64,000 bases of DNA, from the NCBI RefSeq assembly GCF_014493765.1, contig NZ_JACTVJ010000006.1, positions 736,548 through 800,547 on the forward strand. Reading direction: 5' to 3'. The notes beneath the pieces are model-generated. The model saw only the letters and a program-made list of their open reading frames with translations, was not told where the DNA came from and did no database searches. Source of the DNA: Streptomyces polyasparticus. Lineage in GTDB: Bacteria > Actinomycetota > Actinomycetes > Streptomycetales > Streptomycetaceae. Shown in pieces: positions 50,531-59,798 of the stretch. The position numbers and the translations under genes were made by a program. How positions within the stretch are numbered: the stretch's first letter is position 1; every line of letters begins with the position of its first letter.

Positions 50531-51496
50531 ATGACCGACCGTGCACCGCGGCAGACGGAGGCGGCGGCGACCGAAGCGGCGACGCAGGTCTTCGTCGACC
50601 ATCGCGAGCTGCTGTTCTCCGTCGTCTACAACATCCTCGCCGGCGTGGCCGACACCGAGGACGTACTCCAGGAGACCTGGCTGTCCTGGGCGGGCCGGGA
50701 CCGTGACCCACGGCAGGCGCCCGTCGAGAATCCGCGTGCCTACCTCGTGCGGATCGCGGTGAACCACGCGCTCGCCCGGCGGGCCCTGGTCGACCGCCGC
50801 CGTGAGACGTATGCCGGACCGTGGCTGCCGGAACCCCTCGTCGCCGACTCCCCGGTGGAGAACGCCGACGCGGGTGAGCGGGCGCTGCGCGGCGAGGCGG
50901 TGTCGATGGCGCTGCTCGTGGTGCTCGAGACGCTCAGTCCGCTGGAGCGTGCGGTGTTCGTCCTCAACGAGGTGTTCGGTTACGCGCATACGGAGATCGC
51001 GGAGATCCTCGACCGCAGTGCCTCGGCGGTACGCCAGCTCGCCCACCGTGCCCGCTCGCACGTACGCTCCCGGCGCCCGCGCTACGAGGCCCACCCGCGC
51101 ATCCGGCGCCAGGTGACCGAGCGGTTCGTCGCGGCGGCACTCGGCGGTGATCTTGCGACGCTGCTTGAGATCTTGGCGCCGGACGTGACGCTGTGGACCG
51201 ACGGGGGCGGCAAGGCCCGTTCGGCGCCGCGTCCGGTCAGGGGCCGCGACAAGGTCGCTCGCACGCTGGCCGGTTTCGCCGCGCGCCCGCCGGCCGACCT
51301 CGACATCCGCTACCGGAGCGTCAACGGTGATGAGGCCGCGGTGGTGTACGCGGACGAGGCCCCCTTCGCGGTGATGGTGATGGACCTGACCGCCGAGGGC
51401 GGCGAGGTGTCCGACGTGTACATCGTCACCAGTCCCGAGAAGCTCTCCGGGGCCCAACCGGCCCCCATTGATCGATCAAGGCGGCCAGGGGTTTAG
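50531..51496 (+). CDS. second ECF41-family sigma factor
   Basis: A 321-residue sigma factor with region 2 (FSVVYNILAGVADTEDVLQETWLSW), region 4 (LERAVFVLNEVFGYAHTEIAEIL) and the SnoaL-like C-terminal domain ending in YIVTSPEKLSGAQ, the ECF41 signature block (here SPEKL). It shares about half its residues with the first ECF41 factor at 31015 by eye. Start ATG 50531 follows GGGGAGG. It is divergent from the NAD(P)-binding gene, its likely target, and ends 36 nt before the gap gene. Confidence 0.9.
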   Translation: MTDRAPRQTEAAATEAATQVFVDHRELLFSVVYNILAGVADTEDVLQETWLSWAGRDRDPRQAPVENPRAYLVRIAVNHALARRALVDRRRETYAGPWLPEPLVADSPVENADAGERALRGEAVSMALLVVLETLSPLERAVFVLNEVFGYAHTEIAEILDRSASAVRQLAHRARSHVRSRRPRYEAHPRIRRQVTERFVAAALGGDLATLLEILAPDVTLWTDGGGKARSAPRPVRGRDKVARTLAGFAARPPADLDIRYRSVNGDEAAVVYADEAPFAVMVMDLTAEGGEVSDVYIVTSPEKLSGAQPAPIDRSRRPGV

Positions 51497-51532
51497 CATG
51501 TGAGCGCCGCCTAGCTCGAAAGATAAATTCCT

Positions 51533-52978
51533 GTGACTGTCAACGACGACTCGTTCACCAACTGGAAGCACCGCGAGGAGATCGCGGAGTCGATGATCCC
51601 GCTCATCGGGAAGCTGCACCGCGAGCGGGACGTGACCGTCCTGCTGCACAGCCGCTCCCTGGTGAACAAGTCGGTGGTCTCGCTCCTGAAGACCCACCGC
51701 TTCGTGCGTCAGATAGCCGGCGAGGAGCTCTCGGTCACCGAGACGCTCCCGTTCCTGCAGGCCCTGACCACGCTGGACCTCGGCCCCTCGCAGATCGACA
51801 TCGGCCGGCTCGCGGAGGAGTACCGCGCCGACGACCGTGGTCTGAGCATCGAGGAGTTCACCGCCCAGGCCGTGGCCGGTGCGACCGGTGAGAACAAGAT
51901 CGAGTGCCGTGAGGGCCGCGATGTCGTGCTCTACGGCTTCGGCCGCATCGGCCGCCTCGTCGCCCGCCTCCTGATCGAGAAGGCCGGTTCCGGCAACGGC
52001 CTGCGGCTGCGCGCCATCGTCGTGCGCGGCGGCGGTGACCAGGACATCGTGAAGCGCGCTTCCCTGCTGCGCCGCGACTCGATCCACGGCCAGTTCCAGG
52101 GCACGATCACCGTCGACGAGGCGAACAGCACGATCGTCGCCAACGGCAACGAGATCAAGGTGATCTACGCCAACGACCCCTCCGAGGTCGACTACACGGC
52201 GTACGGCATCAAGGACGCCATCCTCATCGACAACACCGGCAAGTGGCGCGACCGCGAGGGCCTCTCGCAGCACCTGCGCCCCGGCGTCGACAAGGTCGTC
52301 CTGACCGCTCCCGGCAAGGGTGACGTCCCGAACATCGTGCACGGCGTCAACCACGACAGCCTGAAGCCGGACGAGCGGATCATCTCCTGCGCCTCCTGCA
52401 CCACCAACGCCATCGTCCCGCCGCTCAAGGCCATGGACGACGAGTACGGCGTGCTGCGCGGCCACGTCGAGACGGTGCACTCGTTCACCAACGACCAGAA
52501 CCTTCTGGACAACTACCACAAGGCCGACCGCCGCGGCCGCTCCGCGCCGCTCAACATGGTGATCACCGAGACCGGTGCAGCCTCGGCCGTCTCCAAGGCG
52601 CTCCCGGACCTGAAGGCGCACATCACCGGATCCTCGATCCGCGTGCCCGTGCCGGACGTCTCGATCGCGATCCTGAACCTGCAGCTGGCCCGTGAGACCA
52701 CCCGCGAGGAGGTCCTCGACCACCTGCGCGAGGTGTCGCTGACCTCGCCGCTGCGCCGGCAGATCGACTTCATCTCCACGCCGGACGCGGTCTCCAGCGA
52801 CTTCATCGGCTCGCGCCACGCCTCGATCGTGGACGCGGGCGCGACCAAGGTCGAGGGCGACAACGCGATCCTCTACCTCTGGTACGACAACGAGTTCGGC
52901 TACTCGTGCCAGGTGATCCGGGTCGTCCAGCACGTCTCGGGCGTCGAGTACCCGACGTATCCGGCGCCGGCCGTCTGA
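51533..52978 (+). CDS. gap: glyceraldehyde-3-phosphate dehydrogenase, N-terminally extended
   Basis: A 481-residue GapDH. The NAD site is VVLYGFGRIGRLVARLL, beginning near residue 130 instead of residue 2, so about 125 residues of a helical extension precede the enzyme. The catalytic Cys is in ISCASCTTNAIVPPL; His is in VETVHSFTNDQN-type block; the C-terminus has LYLWYDNEFGYSCQVIRV. Long GapDHs of this type are known in Streptomyces and other actinobacteria. Start is GTG 51533. A terminator hairpin follows. Confidence 0.95.
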   Translation: MTVNDDSFTNWKHREEIAESMIPLIGKLHRERDVTVLLHSRSLVNKSVVSLLKTHRFVRQIAGEELSVTETLPFLQALTTLDLGPSQIDIGRLAEEYRADDRGLSIEEFTAQAVAGATGENKIECREGRDVVLYGFGRIGRLVARLLIEKAGSGNGLRLRAIVVRGGGDQDIVKRASLLRRDSIHGQFQGTITVDEANSTIVANGNEIKVIYANDPSEVDYTAYGIKDAILIDNTGKWRDREGLSQHLRPGVDKVVLTAPGKGDVPNIVHGVNHDSLKPDERIISCASCTTNAIVPPLKAMDDEYGVLRGHVETVHSFTNDQNLLDNYHKADRRGRSAPLNMVITETGAASAVSKALPDLKAHITGSSIRVPVPDVSIAILNLQLARETTREEVLDHLREVSLTSPLRRQIDFISTPDAVSSDFIGSRHASIVDAGATKVEGDNAILYLWYDNEFGYSCQVIRVVQHVSGVEYPTYPAPAV

Positions 52979-52994
52979 GCCATGCGTACGTGAA

Positions 52995-53018
52995 GGGCCG
53001 CCGGTGTTCCGGCGGCCC
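52995..53018. terminator. hairpin terminator after gap
   Basis: GGGCCGCCGG (52995-53004) pairs with CCGGCGGCCC (53009-53018) around TGTT, followed by TTTGCGTT. It lies between the convergent gap and peptide-transporter genes. Confidence 0.9.
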
Positions 53019-53048
53019 TTTGCGTTGTACGAGACGGTGTACGGACGG

Positions 53049-54566
53049 TCAGTTGATGGAGCCCATCAGCTTCTGCACCCGCCCGCGATAGGCCCAGATC
53101 CCCAGACCGGCGACCACCGCCACGGCGGCCTCGACACCGACCACGCCCCGGCTGTCCAGGTTCATGCCCGCCGTCGCGAGCAGCGACATCAGGGAGTCGC
53201 CCGCGGTCACGGCCAGGAAGAACACGCCCATCATCTGGGAGGCGTACTTGGCCGGGGACATCTTCGTGGTCAGGGAGAGACCGACGGGGGAGAGGCACAG
53301 CTCGCCGATGGTCTGCACGAAGTAGATCGCCACCAGCCACATCGCCGCGGCCTTCGCACCGTGCGCGGCGGTGGTCATCGGGATCAGGAACACGAAGAAC
53401 GAGACGCCCGCGAGTACCAGGCCCGAGGAGAACTTCACGATGGTGCTCGGCTCCTTGCCACGGCGGTTCAGCCACAGCCAGGCGCTGGCGATCACCGGCG
53501 CGAGGGCCATGATCAGGACCGGGTTCACCGACTGGTACCAGGAGACGGGGAAGCTCCAGCCGAAGACCGTGTTCTGCGCGGAGTCGTCGGCGAACGTGGC
53601 CATCGTGTAGGAGCCCTGGTCGTAGATCGCCCAGAAGATCGCGGCGGCCACGAAGAACCAGATGAAACCGGACATCTTCGACTGCTCAAGCTGCGTCAGG
53701 CTCTTGTCCCGCTTGATGCGGACGAGGACCAGGATCGGGATCACGATGCCGAGCACGGACAGCGGGACCAGGATCCAGTTGTCGGTGATGTCCGTGAAGG
53801 ACGCGACGATCACGTAGAACAGAACCGCCGCGGCGGCCGCGAGCAGCGACTTCTGGATCACGCTCTTGCGCTCGGCGGCGCTGAGCGGCTTGGGCACCAC
53901 GTTCGAGACCTCGCTGAGGTGGCGGGTGCCGAACAGGAACTGAGCGAGGCCCAGGCCCATGCCGACCGCCGCGAGCGCGAAGCCCAAGTGCCAGCTGACC
54001 GTCTCGCCGACGGTGCCGATGATCAGCGGCGAGAACAGGCCGCCCAGGTTGATGCCCATGTAGAAGACGGTGAAGCCGCCGTCGCGGCGCGGGTCGTCCG
54101 GACCGTCGTAGAGGTGGCCGACCATCGTCGAGATATTGGCCTTGAGCAGGCCGGAACCCGCCGCGACGAAGGCCAGACCGAGGAAGAAGGTGGGCGCGCC
54201 GGGGACCGCGAGCAGCAGGTGGCCGATCATGATGCCGACGGCCGAGATGGTGACCGTCTTGCGCGGGCCCCAGACCCGGTCGCCGAACCAGCCGCCGGGC
54301 AGCGTGAGGAGGTAGACCATCGCCGAGTAGATCGCGAAGATCGAGGCCTCGGTCGCCACGGACATCCCGAGCCCGCCGCCCTGCATGCCCTTGGACGCGT
54401 CCGCGCCGCCCGAGATCAGGTAGAGCGGCAGCAGCGCGCGCATCCCGTAGAAGCTGAAGCGCTCCCACATCTCGGTCATGAAGAGGGTGGCGAGACCACG
54501 CGGGTGCCCGAAGAAGGTCTTCCCGGTGGGGTTGGGCGCGGGGGCCATGGTCAGGCTCGAAGCCAT
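53049..54566 (-). CDS. POT/PTR2-family peptide:proton symporter
   Basis: A 505-residue membrane transporter taking up di- and tripeptides with protons. The family signature MTEMWERFSFYGMRALLPLYL (E..ERF.YYG) is in the first helix; a further PTR2 block is FTVFYMGINLGGLFSPLIIG. About 14 hydrophobic segments are visible, as in bacterial DtpT. The start at 54566 has AGGAACCC upstream; the longer frame to 54641 is not supported. It converges on gap. Confidence 0.93.
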   Translation of the reverse strand: MASSLTMAPAPNPTGKTFFGHPRGLATLFMTEMWERFSFYGMRALLPLYLISGGADASKGMQGGGLGMSVATEASIFAIYSAMVYLLTLPGGWFGDRVWGPRKTVTISAVGIMIGHLLLAVPGAPTFFLGLAFVAAGSGLLKANISTMVGHLYDGPDDPRRDGGFTVFYMGINLGGLFSPLIIGTVGETVSWHLGFALAAVGMGLGLAQFLFGTRHLSEVSNVVPKPLSAAERKSVIQKSLLAAAAAVLFYVIVASFTDITDNWILVPLSVLGIVIPILVLVRIKRDKSLTQLEQSKMSGFIWFFVAAAIFWAIYDQGSYTMATFADDSAQNTVFGWSFPVSWYQSVNPVLIMALAPVIASAWLWLNRRGKEPSTIVKFSSGLVLAGVSFFVFLIPMTTAAHGAKAAAMWLVAIYFVQTIGELCLSPVGLSLTTKMSPAKYASQMMGVFFLAVTAGDSLMSLLATAGMNLDSRGVVGVEAAVAVVAGLGIWAYRGRVQKLMGSIN

Positions 54567-54879
54567 GGAGGGTTCCTCGATCGCTCGGGACGCGCGGGGT
54601 GAGCGGGTTCGCGCCCGGGTGGGTGGCCGGCACCGCCGCACGGCCTCGCCCTGCGCTCATGGGCTCCGAGAGGCCGTGTCCGACGGGATCCACGCCTCGT
54701 ATGCCTCATTGCACCGAAGGCCCGGCCCACAGGTCAGTCACTGATATCCACTCTGACGACTGTGTCGGGGCCGCTTAAGTGCCATTTGTCCCTACGCGGA
54801 ACATAAAGGCATCGGCCGAAAGTACGGGCCGCCCCGGGGCGCCCGGCAGGCCGCGCGGGCCGTCTGGGAAGCTGCCGGA
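54567..54879. other. promoter-bearing spacer, transporter/DUF2071
   Basis: About 310 bp between divergent genes. No gene is seen. The middle (about 54730-54800) is the most AT-rich part, with CAGTCACTGATATCCACTC and GCTTAAGTGCC, and probably contains promoter elements for one or both genes. Confidence 0.45.
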
Positions 54880-55647
54880 GTGACGTACACGCCGGTGCGC
54901 CCCGAGCCCATCACCGCGGACCCGCCGGGATACCCGGCGCGTGCGCTGCTCACGCAGTCCTGGCTCGACCTGGCGTTCGTGCACTGGGCGGCCGACCCCG
55001 CGGACGTGGCCCCGCTGCTGCCCGCCGGCACCGTGCCCGACACCCTCGACGGCGCCACGTACGTCGGCCTGGTCGCCTTCCGTATGCACCGCGTCGGCTG
55101 GTTCCGGCTGCCCGGCGTCCCGTATCTCGGCAGCTTTCCTGAGACCAATGTCCGTCTCTACTCCGTCGACGGGCAGGGCCGCCGCGGCGTCGTCTTCCGC
55201 AGCCTCGACGCCTCCCGCCTCATCCCGGTCGCGGTGGGCCGCGCGGCCTTCGGTCTGCCGTATCTCTGGTCGAAGATGTCCGTACGCAGGGACGGCGACG
55301 TCCTCGTCTACGCCAGCCGCCGCCGCTGGCCCGGGCCCCGCGGTGCGCGCACCCGGATCGCGCTGCGGGTGGGGGAGCGGGTCGAGGAGCCGAGCGAGCT
55401 CGAGCACTTCCTCACCGCGCGCTGGGGCCTGCACAGCGCCTTCTTCGGCCGGTCCCTCTACCTGCCCAACAGCCACCCGCGCTGGCCGCTCCACCACGCG
55501 GAACTCCTCGACTGCGAGGACGAGTTGGTGGCGGCGTCCGGACTGCCGCGGCCCGTGGGCGCACCGGTCAGCGTGCTGTACTCGCCCGGCGTCCCGGTGG
55601 AGTTCGGGCGGCCGGGGCGGGGGCCGGCGGGTATTCCTACGCCCTGA
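54880..55647 (+). CDS. DUF2071 (YqjF-like) protein
   Basis: A 255-residue DUF2071 protein: LTQSWLDLAFVHWAADPADVAPLLPAGT at the N-terminus, GLVAFRMHRVGWFRLPGVPYLGSFPETNVRLYSV in the middle and FFGRSLYLPNSHPRWPLHHAELLDC near the end. All are classic blocks of this acetoacetate-decarboxylase-like fold of unknown function. Start is GTG 54880. It precedes the chitinase gene but the DasR-like site between them implies separate control. Confidence 0.9.
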   Translation: MTYTPVRPEPITADPPGYPARALLTQSWLDLAFVHWAADPADVAPLLPAGTVPDTLDGATYVGLVAFRMHRVGWFRLPGVPYLGSFPETNVRLYSVDGQGRRGVVFRSLDASRLIPVAVGRAAFGLPYLWSKMSVRRDGDVLVYASRRRWPGPRGARTRIALRVGERVEEPSELEHFLTARWGLHSAFFGRSLYLPNSHPRWPLHHAELLDCEDELVAASGLPRPVGAPVSVLYSPGVPVEFGRPGRGPAGIPTP

Positions 55648-55686
55648 GGCGCGTCGAGGTCATTCCTGCACGCCCTCTTGACCCTT

Positions 55687-55702
55687 TCTGGTCCAGACCA
55701 AT
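55687..55702. promoter_or_regulatory. DasR-responsive element (dre) before chitinase
   Basis: TCTGGTCCAGACCAAT matches the DasR consensus (ACTGGTCTAGACCACT type) at the core TGGTCcAGACCA. DasR represses chitin and N-acetylglucosamine genes until aminosugar phosphates appear. The site is 60 bp upstream of the chitinase start. Confidence 0.75.
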
Positions 55703-55762
55703 AACTTCGGCGGGCCGACTCCCGTCAGTACCAGTGCAGTTGGCCTCGTCCGTCGACCAGGA

Positions 55763-57106
55763 ATGAGCCAGCCCATGCGCCGAAGAATTCTGCCCCAGGC
55801 GGCCACGGCCGTCTGCCTCGTCGCCTTGATCGCCCCGCTCGCGCAGGCCCAGGAGGACCACGCGCCCGCAGCCGCCGCGAGCGACCGCGGCGGCTCCTCG
55901 CTCAAGCGGGTCGGCTACTTCACCCAGTGGGGTGTCTACGGCCGCGACTTCCAGGTGCAGGACCTGGACAAGAGTGGCGCCGCGGCCCGTCTCAGCCATA
56001 TCAACTACGCCTTCGGCAATGTCAGTCCGCAGGGCAAGTGCTTCCTGAACCCCGTGCCCGGCGAGTCCGACCCCTGGGCGGACTACCAGCGCCCCCTCGA
56101 CGCGGAGAACTCCGTCGACGGTGTGGCCGACACCGACACCCAGGCCCTCGCCGGCAACTTCAACCAGCTCAAGGAGCTGAAGGCCAAGCACCCCGGCCTC
56201 AAGGTGATGATCTCGCTCGGCGGCTGGTCCTGGTCCACCCACTTCTCCGACGCGGTACGAACTCCCGAGTCCCGTAAGGCATTTGTGCAGTCCTGCGTCG
56301 ACCTCTATCTGAAGGGCAACCTGCCCCAGGACGGTGTACGCGGCGGAGAGGGCGCCGCCGCGGGCGTCTTCGACGGTGTGGACCTCGACTGGGAGTGGCC
56401 GGGCTCCGAGGGCGACGCGGACACCGTGTTCCGGCCCGAGGACAAGAAGAACTTCACGGCGCTCGTCGCCGAGTTCCGCAGCCGGCTCGACGCGCTCGGC
56501 CGCAAGAACCGCAAGCACTACGAGCTTTCGGCCTTCGTGCCCACCGCCGAAGCCAAGATCGACGCGGGCTTCGAGGTCGGCAAGATCATGAAGAACCTGG
56601 ACTTCGTGACCCTGCAGGGCTACGACTTCCACGTCAGCGGCGAGAAGACCACCGCCCAGCAGTCCGCGCTCTTCTCGCGCAACGACTTCAGCGTCAACGG
56701 CACCGTGAACTCCTGGCTGGAACGCGGCGCACCCGCCCGCAAGCTGGTCGTCGGCATGCCCTTCTACGGGCAGGGCTGGACCGGAGTCAGCGGCGGCGGG
56801 GACGGCATGGGGCAGCCCGCCACCGGCCCCGCGCCCGCCAAGTGGGCCAACGGCTACGCCGATTACAAGGAACTCAAGGCGCTCGCCGCATCGGGCACGT
56901 ACAAGATCCACCGCAATGTGCGCGAGGGCCACTCCTGGATCTTCGACGGCACGACGCTGTGGACCTACGACGACCCGGCCGTGCTCGCCCTGAAGTCGGC
57001 GTATGTGAAGGCCCGCGGCCTCGGCGGTGCGATGTTCTGGTCGCTCGACGCGGACACGCCGGACGGCGAACTGGTCCGCACCGTGGACCGCGCCCTCGGG
57101 CGCTGA
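55763..57106 (+). CDS. secreted GH18 chitinase
   Basis: A 447-residue family 18 chitinase. The signal peptide is MRRRILPQAATAVCLVALIA and ends near AQAQE; the chain after it starts with VGYFTQWGVYGRDF. The catalytic motif is DGVDLDWEWPG with the acid E211. Other family blocks: ISLGGWSWSTHFSD, MPFYGQGWTG and GAMFWSLDADTPDG. There is no chitin-binding domain. Start 55763 has CAGGA directly before it; 55775 is a possible start that gives a typical signal peptide. Regulation by DasR is suggested by the upstream site. Confidence 0.95.
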   Translation: MSQPMRRRILPQAATAVCLVALIAPLAQAQEDHAPAAAASDRGGSSLKRVGYFTQWGVYGRDFQVQDLDKSGAAARLSHINYAFGNVSPQGKCFLNPVPGESDPWADYQRPLDAENSVDGVADTDTQALAGNFNQLKELKAKHPGLKVMISLGGWSWSTHFSDAVRTPESRKAFVQSCVDLYLKGNLPQDGVRGGEGAAAGVFDGVDLDWEWPGSEGDADTVFRPEDKKNFTALVAEFRSRLDALGRKNRKHYELSAFVPTAEAKIDAGFEVGKIMKNLDFVTLQGYDFHVSGEKTTAQQSALFSRNDFSVNGTVNSWLERGAPARKLVVGMPFYGQGWTGVSGGGDGMGQPATGPAPAKWANGYADYKELKALAASGTYKIHRNVREGHSWIFDGTTLWTYDDPAVLALKSAYVKARGLGGAMFWSLDADTPDGELVRTVDRALGR

Positions 57107-57130
57107 CACGGGCCGGCGCACCTTCGAACT

Positions 57131-57171
57131 CCGCCCGCCTGCCAGGGATACGACCCCGGGCAGGCGGGCGG
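57131..57171. terminator. hairpin terminator after chitinase
   Basis: CCGCCCGCCTGCC (57131-57143) pairs perfectly with 57159-57171, followed by a short T pair. It lies between the convergent chitinase and PAP2 genes. Confidence 0.85.
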
Positions 57172-57179
57172 TTCCATGG

Positions 57180-57968
57180 TCAGGAGCGCCGGCTCCGGAC
57201 CGCGGGCGGATCGAGATGCGGGGCGACCCGCGGCAACTGCCACGGCAGCGCGCCGAACCACCAGTACGCCACCGCGAACCCGAAGCACACGCACAGCAGC
57301 CCGCCGACCGCGTCCAGCCAGTAGTGATTCGCCGTGGAGATGATCACCGCGAGCGTCGCGAGCGGATAGAGCACGCCGAGCACCCTCACCCAGGCCGGCC
57401 GCGCCAGCGCCACGATCATCGTGCCGCACCACGTGGACCAGCCGATATGCATCGAAGGCATCGAGGCATACGGGTTGGACACCGAGGCGTTGTGGCCGTC
57501 GTTGCTCATCGAGCCCCAGGTGTCGTGTACCAGCAGGGTGTCGATGAAGCCCCCGCCCTCCATGAGCCGCGGAGGCGCGAGCGGGAAGAAGTAGAAGCCC
57601 ACCAGGGCCACCGCGGTGGTCGCGAACAGCGCGAGCCGCGCGGTCAGATAGCGGCCCGGGTGCCTGCGGTACAGCCACACCAGAACGCCGATCGTCACGA
57701 TGAAGTGCAGCGTGGCGTAGTAGTAGTTCATGCCCACGATCAGCCAAGTGACCTTGTCCACCGCATGGTTGATCGCACGCTCGGCTGCGATGCCCAGCGT
57801 CTGCTCCGCGTCCCAGATCCGATGCGCGTTGCGCATCGCCGTGGCCCGCTCCTCAGGCACCGCGTTGCGGACCAGGGAGTACAGCCAGTAGCTGACCGCG
57901 ATCAACAGGACCTCGAACCACAGCATCGGCCCCCGCGGGGTGCGCAGCCAGGTCCACAGGGCACTCAT
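57180..57968 (-). CDS. PAP2-superfamily membrane phosphatase/phosphotransferase
   Basis: A 262-residue membrane protein with about six helices. The PAP2 (Aur1-like) catalytic blocks are PSMHIGWSTWCG and STANHYWLDAVGG. YFFPLAPPRLM with the preceding GFIDTLLVHDTWGS is typical of the inositol-phosphotransferase-like subgroup. Likely dephosphorylates or transfers a lipid-linked phosphate on the outer face. The ATG overlaps the stop of the DUF421 gene by ATGA, so they form an operon. Confidence 0.88.
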   Translation of the reverse strand: MSALWTWLRTPRGPMLWFEVLLIAVSYWLYSLVRNAVPEERATAMRNAHRIWDAEQTLGIAAERAINHAVDKVTWLIVGMNYYYATLHFIVTIGVLVWLYRRHPGRYLTARLALFATTAVALVGFYFFPLAPPRLMEGGGFIDTLLVHDTWGSMSNDGHNASVSNPYASMPSMHIGWSTWCGTMIVALARPAWVRVLGVLYPLATLAVIISTANHYWLDAVGGLLCVCFGFAVAYWWFGALPWQLPRVAPHLDPPAVRSRRS

Positions 57969-58534
57969 CCGCGCAGCCCGCCTTCTTCAAGACGCCGGCG
58001 CAGCGCGGCGATCTCGGCCCGCAGTGCCGCGATGTCGTTCTTGTCGGCCGCCTGGTCGCCGTCGCGCAGCGTCACCACGAGCGCGCCGCCCGGTTCGAGA
58101 CTCACGGAGGTGGTCTCCGTGACGTCGTCGCCGCCCTGCCGCCGTACCGCGACATCCAGGTCCGTGGTCCGCAGCCCGTACCGCCGCACCTCGCGCCGCA
58201 GCCAGCGCCCGTCACGCGCCAGCTCCACCGGCCTGCCCTCCAGGAGCCGGCCGAGACGGTCGGACAGCAGCGCCGACCGAGCGACCACGGCATTCACCGC
58301 GAGCAGTACCGCGGCGCCGAGCGCCGCCCCCGACATCGAGTTGTCCGGCCCGATCACCGCGTTCTGCACGACGTTCGAGAGCAGCAGCATGACGACCAGG
58401 TCGAAGGTGTTGAGCTGTGCCAGATCGCGTTTGCCGAAGAAGCGGAGCAGCACGAGGACGATCAGATACACGGCGATGGTGCGCACCGTCTTCTCGCCGT
58501 ACGAGATCCCCGCATCGAACAGGTCCTGCCACAC
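57965..58534 (-). CDS. DUF421 (YetF-type) membrane protein
   Basis: A 189-residue protein with three N-terminal helices (VRTIAVYLIVLVLLRFFGK; LVVMLLLSNVVQNAVIG; ALGAAVLLAVNAVVA), the conserved FFGKRDLAQLNTFDLVVMLLLSN block, and the cytoplasmic YetF domain (LRREVRRYGLRTTDLDVAVRRQG). It ends in a coiled-coil-like tail (IAALRAEIAALRRRLEEGG). Members are linked to spore and envelope stress. The GTG at 58534 is chosen since AAGGAG is 5-6 nt upstream; an ATG at 58555 is also possible. It is the first gene of an operon with PAP2. Confidence 0.85.
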   Translation of the reverse strand: MWQDLFDAGISYGEKTVRTIAVYLIVLVLLRFFGKRDLAQLNTFDLVVMLLLSNVVQNAVIGPDNSMSGAALGAAVLLAVNAVVARSALLSDRLGRLLEGRPVELARDGRWLRREVRRYGLRTTDLDVAVRRQGGDDVTETTSVSLEPGGALVVTLRDGDQAADKNDIAALRAEIAALRRRLEEGGLRG

Positions 58535-58688
58535 AGCCGCTCCTTCGCCGCGCATCCTCTGACCGGCACTCTCGCACCGGCCGCCGCACCCCGCCCGCCG
58601 GAGCTGCTGCACCGATCGGCGCAGCAGCTCCGGCGGGGCGCGCGGGTTTTGGCGAGGGTGGGCGCATGACCGAGAGCGTGGAACGCGA

Positions 58689-58729
58689 ATGACCGGCTGC
58701 GTGGTGGCACCATGACCGGCTGCGTGGTG
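58689..58729. repeat. two 18-bp direct repeats before the TDT gene
   Basis: ATGACCGGCTGCGTGGTG occurs at 58689-58706 and 58712-58729. The real start ATGACC at 58735 continues the same beginning, so the 5' end of the gene looks duplicated. Confidence 0.75.
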
Positions 58730-58734
58730 CACGG

Positions 58735-59697
58735 ATGACCGACCATGGCTCGGCCCCTGGACTGGTCGGCTGGTGGGCGGGCCTTTCGCCCGCGGCCGGG
58801 GCGGCCGTCATGGCCACCGCGATCGTCTCGGTCGGCCTGCATCTGACGGGCCACGAGAACCTCTCGCTCGCCGCGCTCGCCCTCGGCACGCTGTTCTGGG
58901 CGGCCCTGGCCGCGGACTTCCTGATCCGTCTCGTGAGCGACCTCGCTCGCTGGGAGGCCGAGGCCGACACCCCGCCCGCGCTCACCGCGGTCGCCGCCAC
59001 CTGCGTCCTCGGTACGCGCTACGCCCTGCTCGGCTGGACGACCCTGGCCGTCGCGCTGCTCGCGCTCGCCTGCGTCCTGTGGCTCGTGCTGCTGCCCTCG
59101 GTGCTGCGGCACTGGGGCCGGCGCATGCCCGGCGGGGTGTTCCTCGTGTGCGTGGCGACGCAGGGCCTCGCCGTCCTCTCCGGCACTCTCGCACCGCTGC
59201 TCGACGTGGACTGGCTCGCCCGGGCCGCCCTCGCGGCCTTCTGCCTCGGGCTCGTCCTGTACGTGGCGGCCTTCGTCCGCTTCGACCTCACGACCGTACG
59301 CAGCGGAGCAGGCGACCAGTGGGTCGCGGGCGGCGCACTCGCCATCTCGGCGCTCGCGGGCTCCAAGCTGGTGGCGGCCCCGCAGCTCACCGGCTCCCTC
59401 CACGACGTGCTGCGCACCGCGGCACTCGTCCTGCTCGGCCTCGACCTCGCCTGCTATCTGCTGCTGCTCGCCGCCGAGATCCGCTGGCCGCGCCTTCGCT
59501 ACGACGTCCGCCGCTGGGCCACCGTCTTCCCGATGGGCATGACCGCGGTGGCCACGCTCTCGGTGGCGACGGCGGCCAAGGTGCCCTGGCTGGAGGGCCC
59601 GGGCAAGGTCCTGCTGTGGATCGCCGTCGCCGTCTGGGCGGCCGTGTGCACGGGGATGGGGCGCTCGGCCGCCCGGGCCGTCACGGGCAGGCCGTAG
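58735..59697 (+). CDS. TDT/TehA-like membrane transporter
   Basis: A 320-residue transporter of the tellurite-resistance/dicarboxylate (TDT, SLAC1-like) family. About nine to ten helices are seen, starting with WWAGLSPAAGAAVMATAIVSVGL and including FPMGMTAVATLSVATAA, the conserved late TDT block. The substrate is an anion or a weak acid; it cannot be named. Two 18-bp copies of its 5' start-like sequence lie upstream. Confidence 0.82.
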   Translation: MTDHGSAPGLVGWWAGLSPAAGAAVMATAIVSVGLHLTGHENLSLAALALGTLFWAALAADFLIRLVSDLARWEAEADTPPALTAVAATCVLGTRYALLGWTTLAVALLALACVLWLVLLPSVLRHWGRRMPGGVFLVCVATQGLAVLSGTLAPLLDVDWLARAALAAFCLGLVLYVAAFVRFDLTTVRSGAGDQWVAGGALAISALAGSKLVAAPQLTGSLHDVLRTAALVLLGLDLACYLLLLAAEIRWPRLRYDVRRWATVFPMGMTAVATLSVATAAKVPWLEGPGKVLLWIAVAVWAAVCTGMGRSAARAVTGRP

Positions 59698-59798
59698 CCG
59701 GCCCGCACCGGCGCGCCGTCCCCGTACGCGAGCAGGTCCCCCACTCGTACGGCCGATCAGGACGGGCCGCCGCCCCGGTGCCCGCCTTGAATGGACAA

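Noticed and set aside
51468-51479. TTGATCGATCAA, a perfect 12-bp palindrome before gap
   Set aside because: It lies inside the coding end of the ECF41 gene; with no second copy or known matching regulator it is too short to call an operator.
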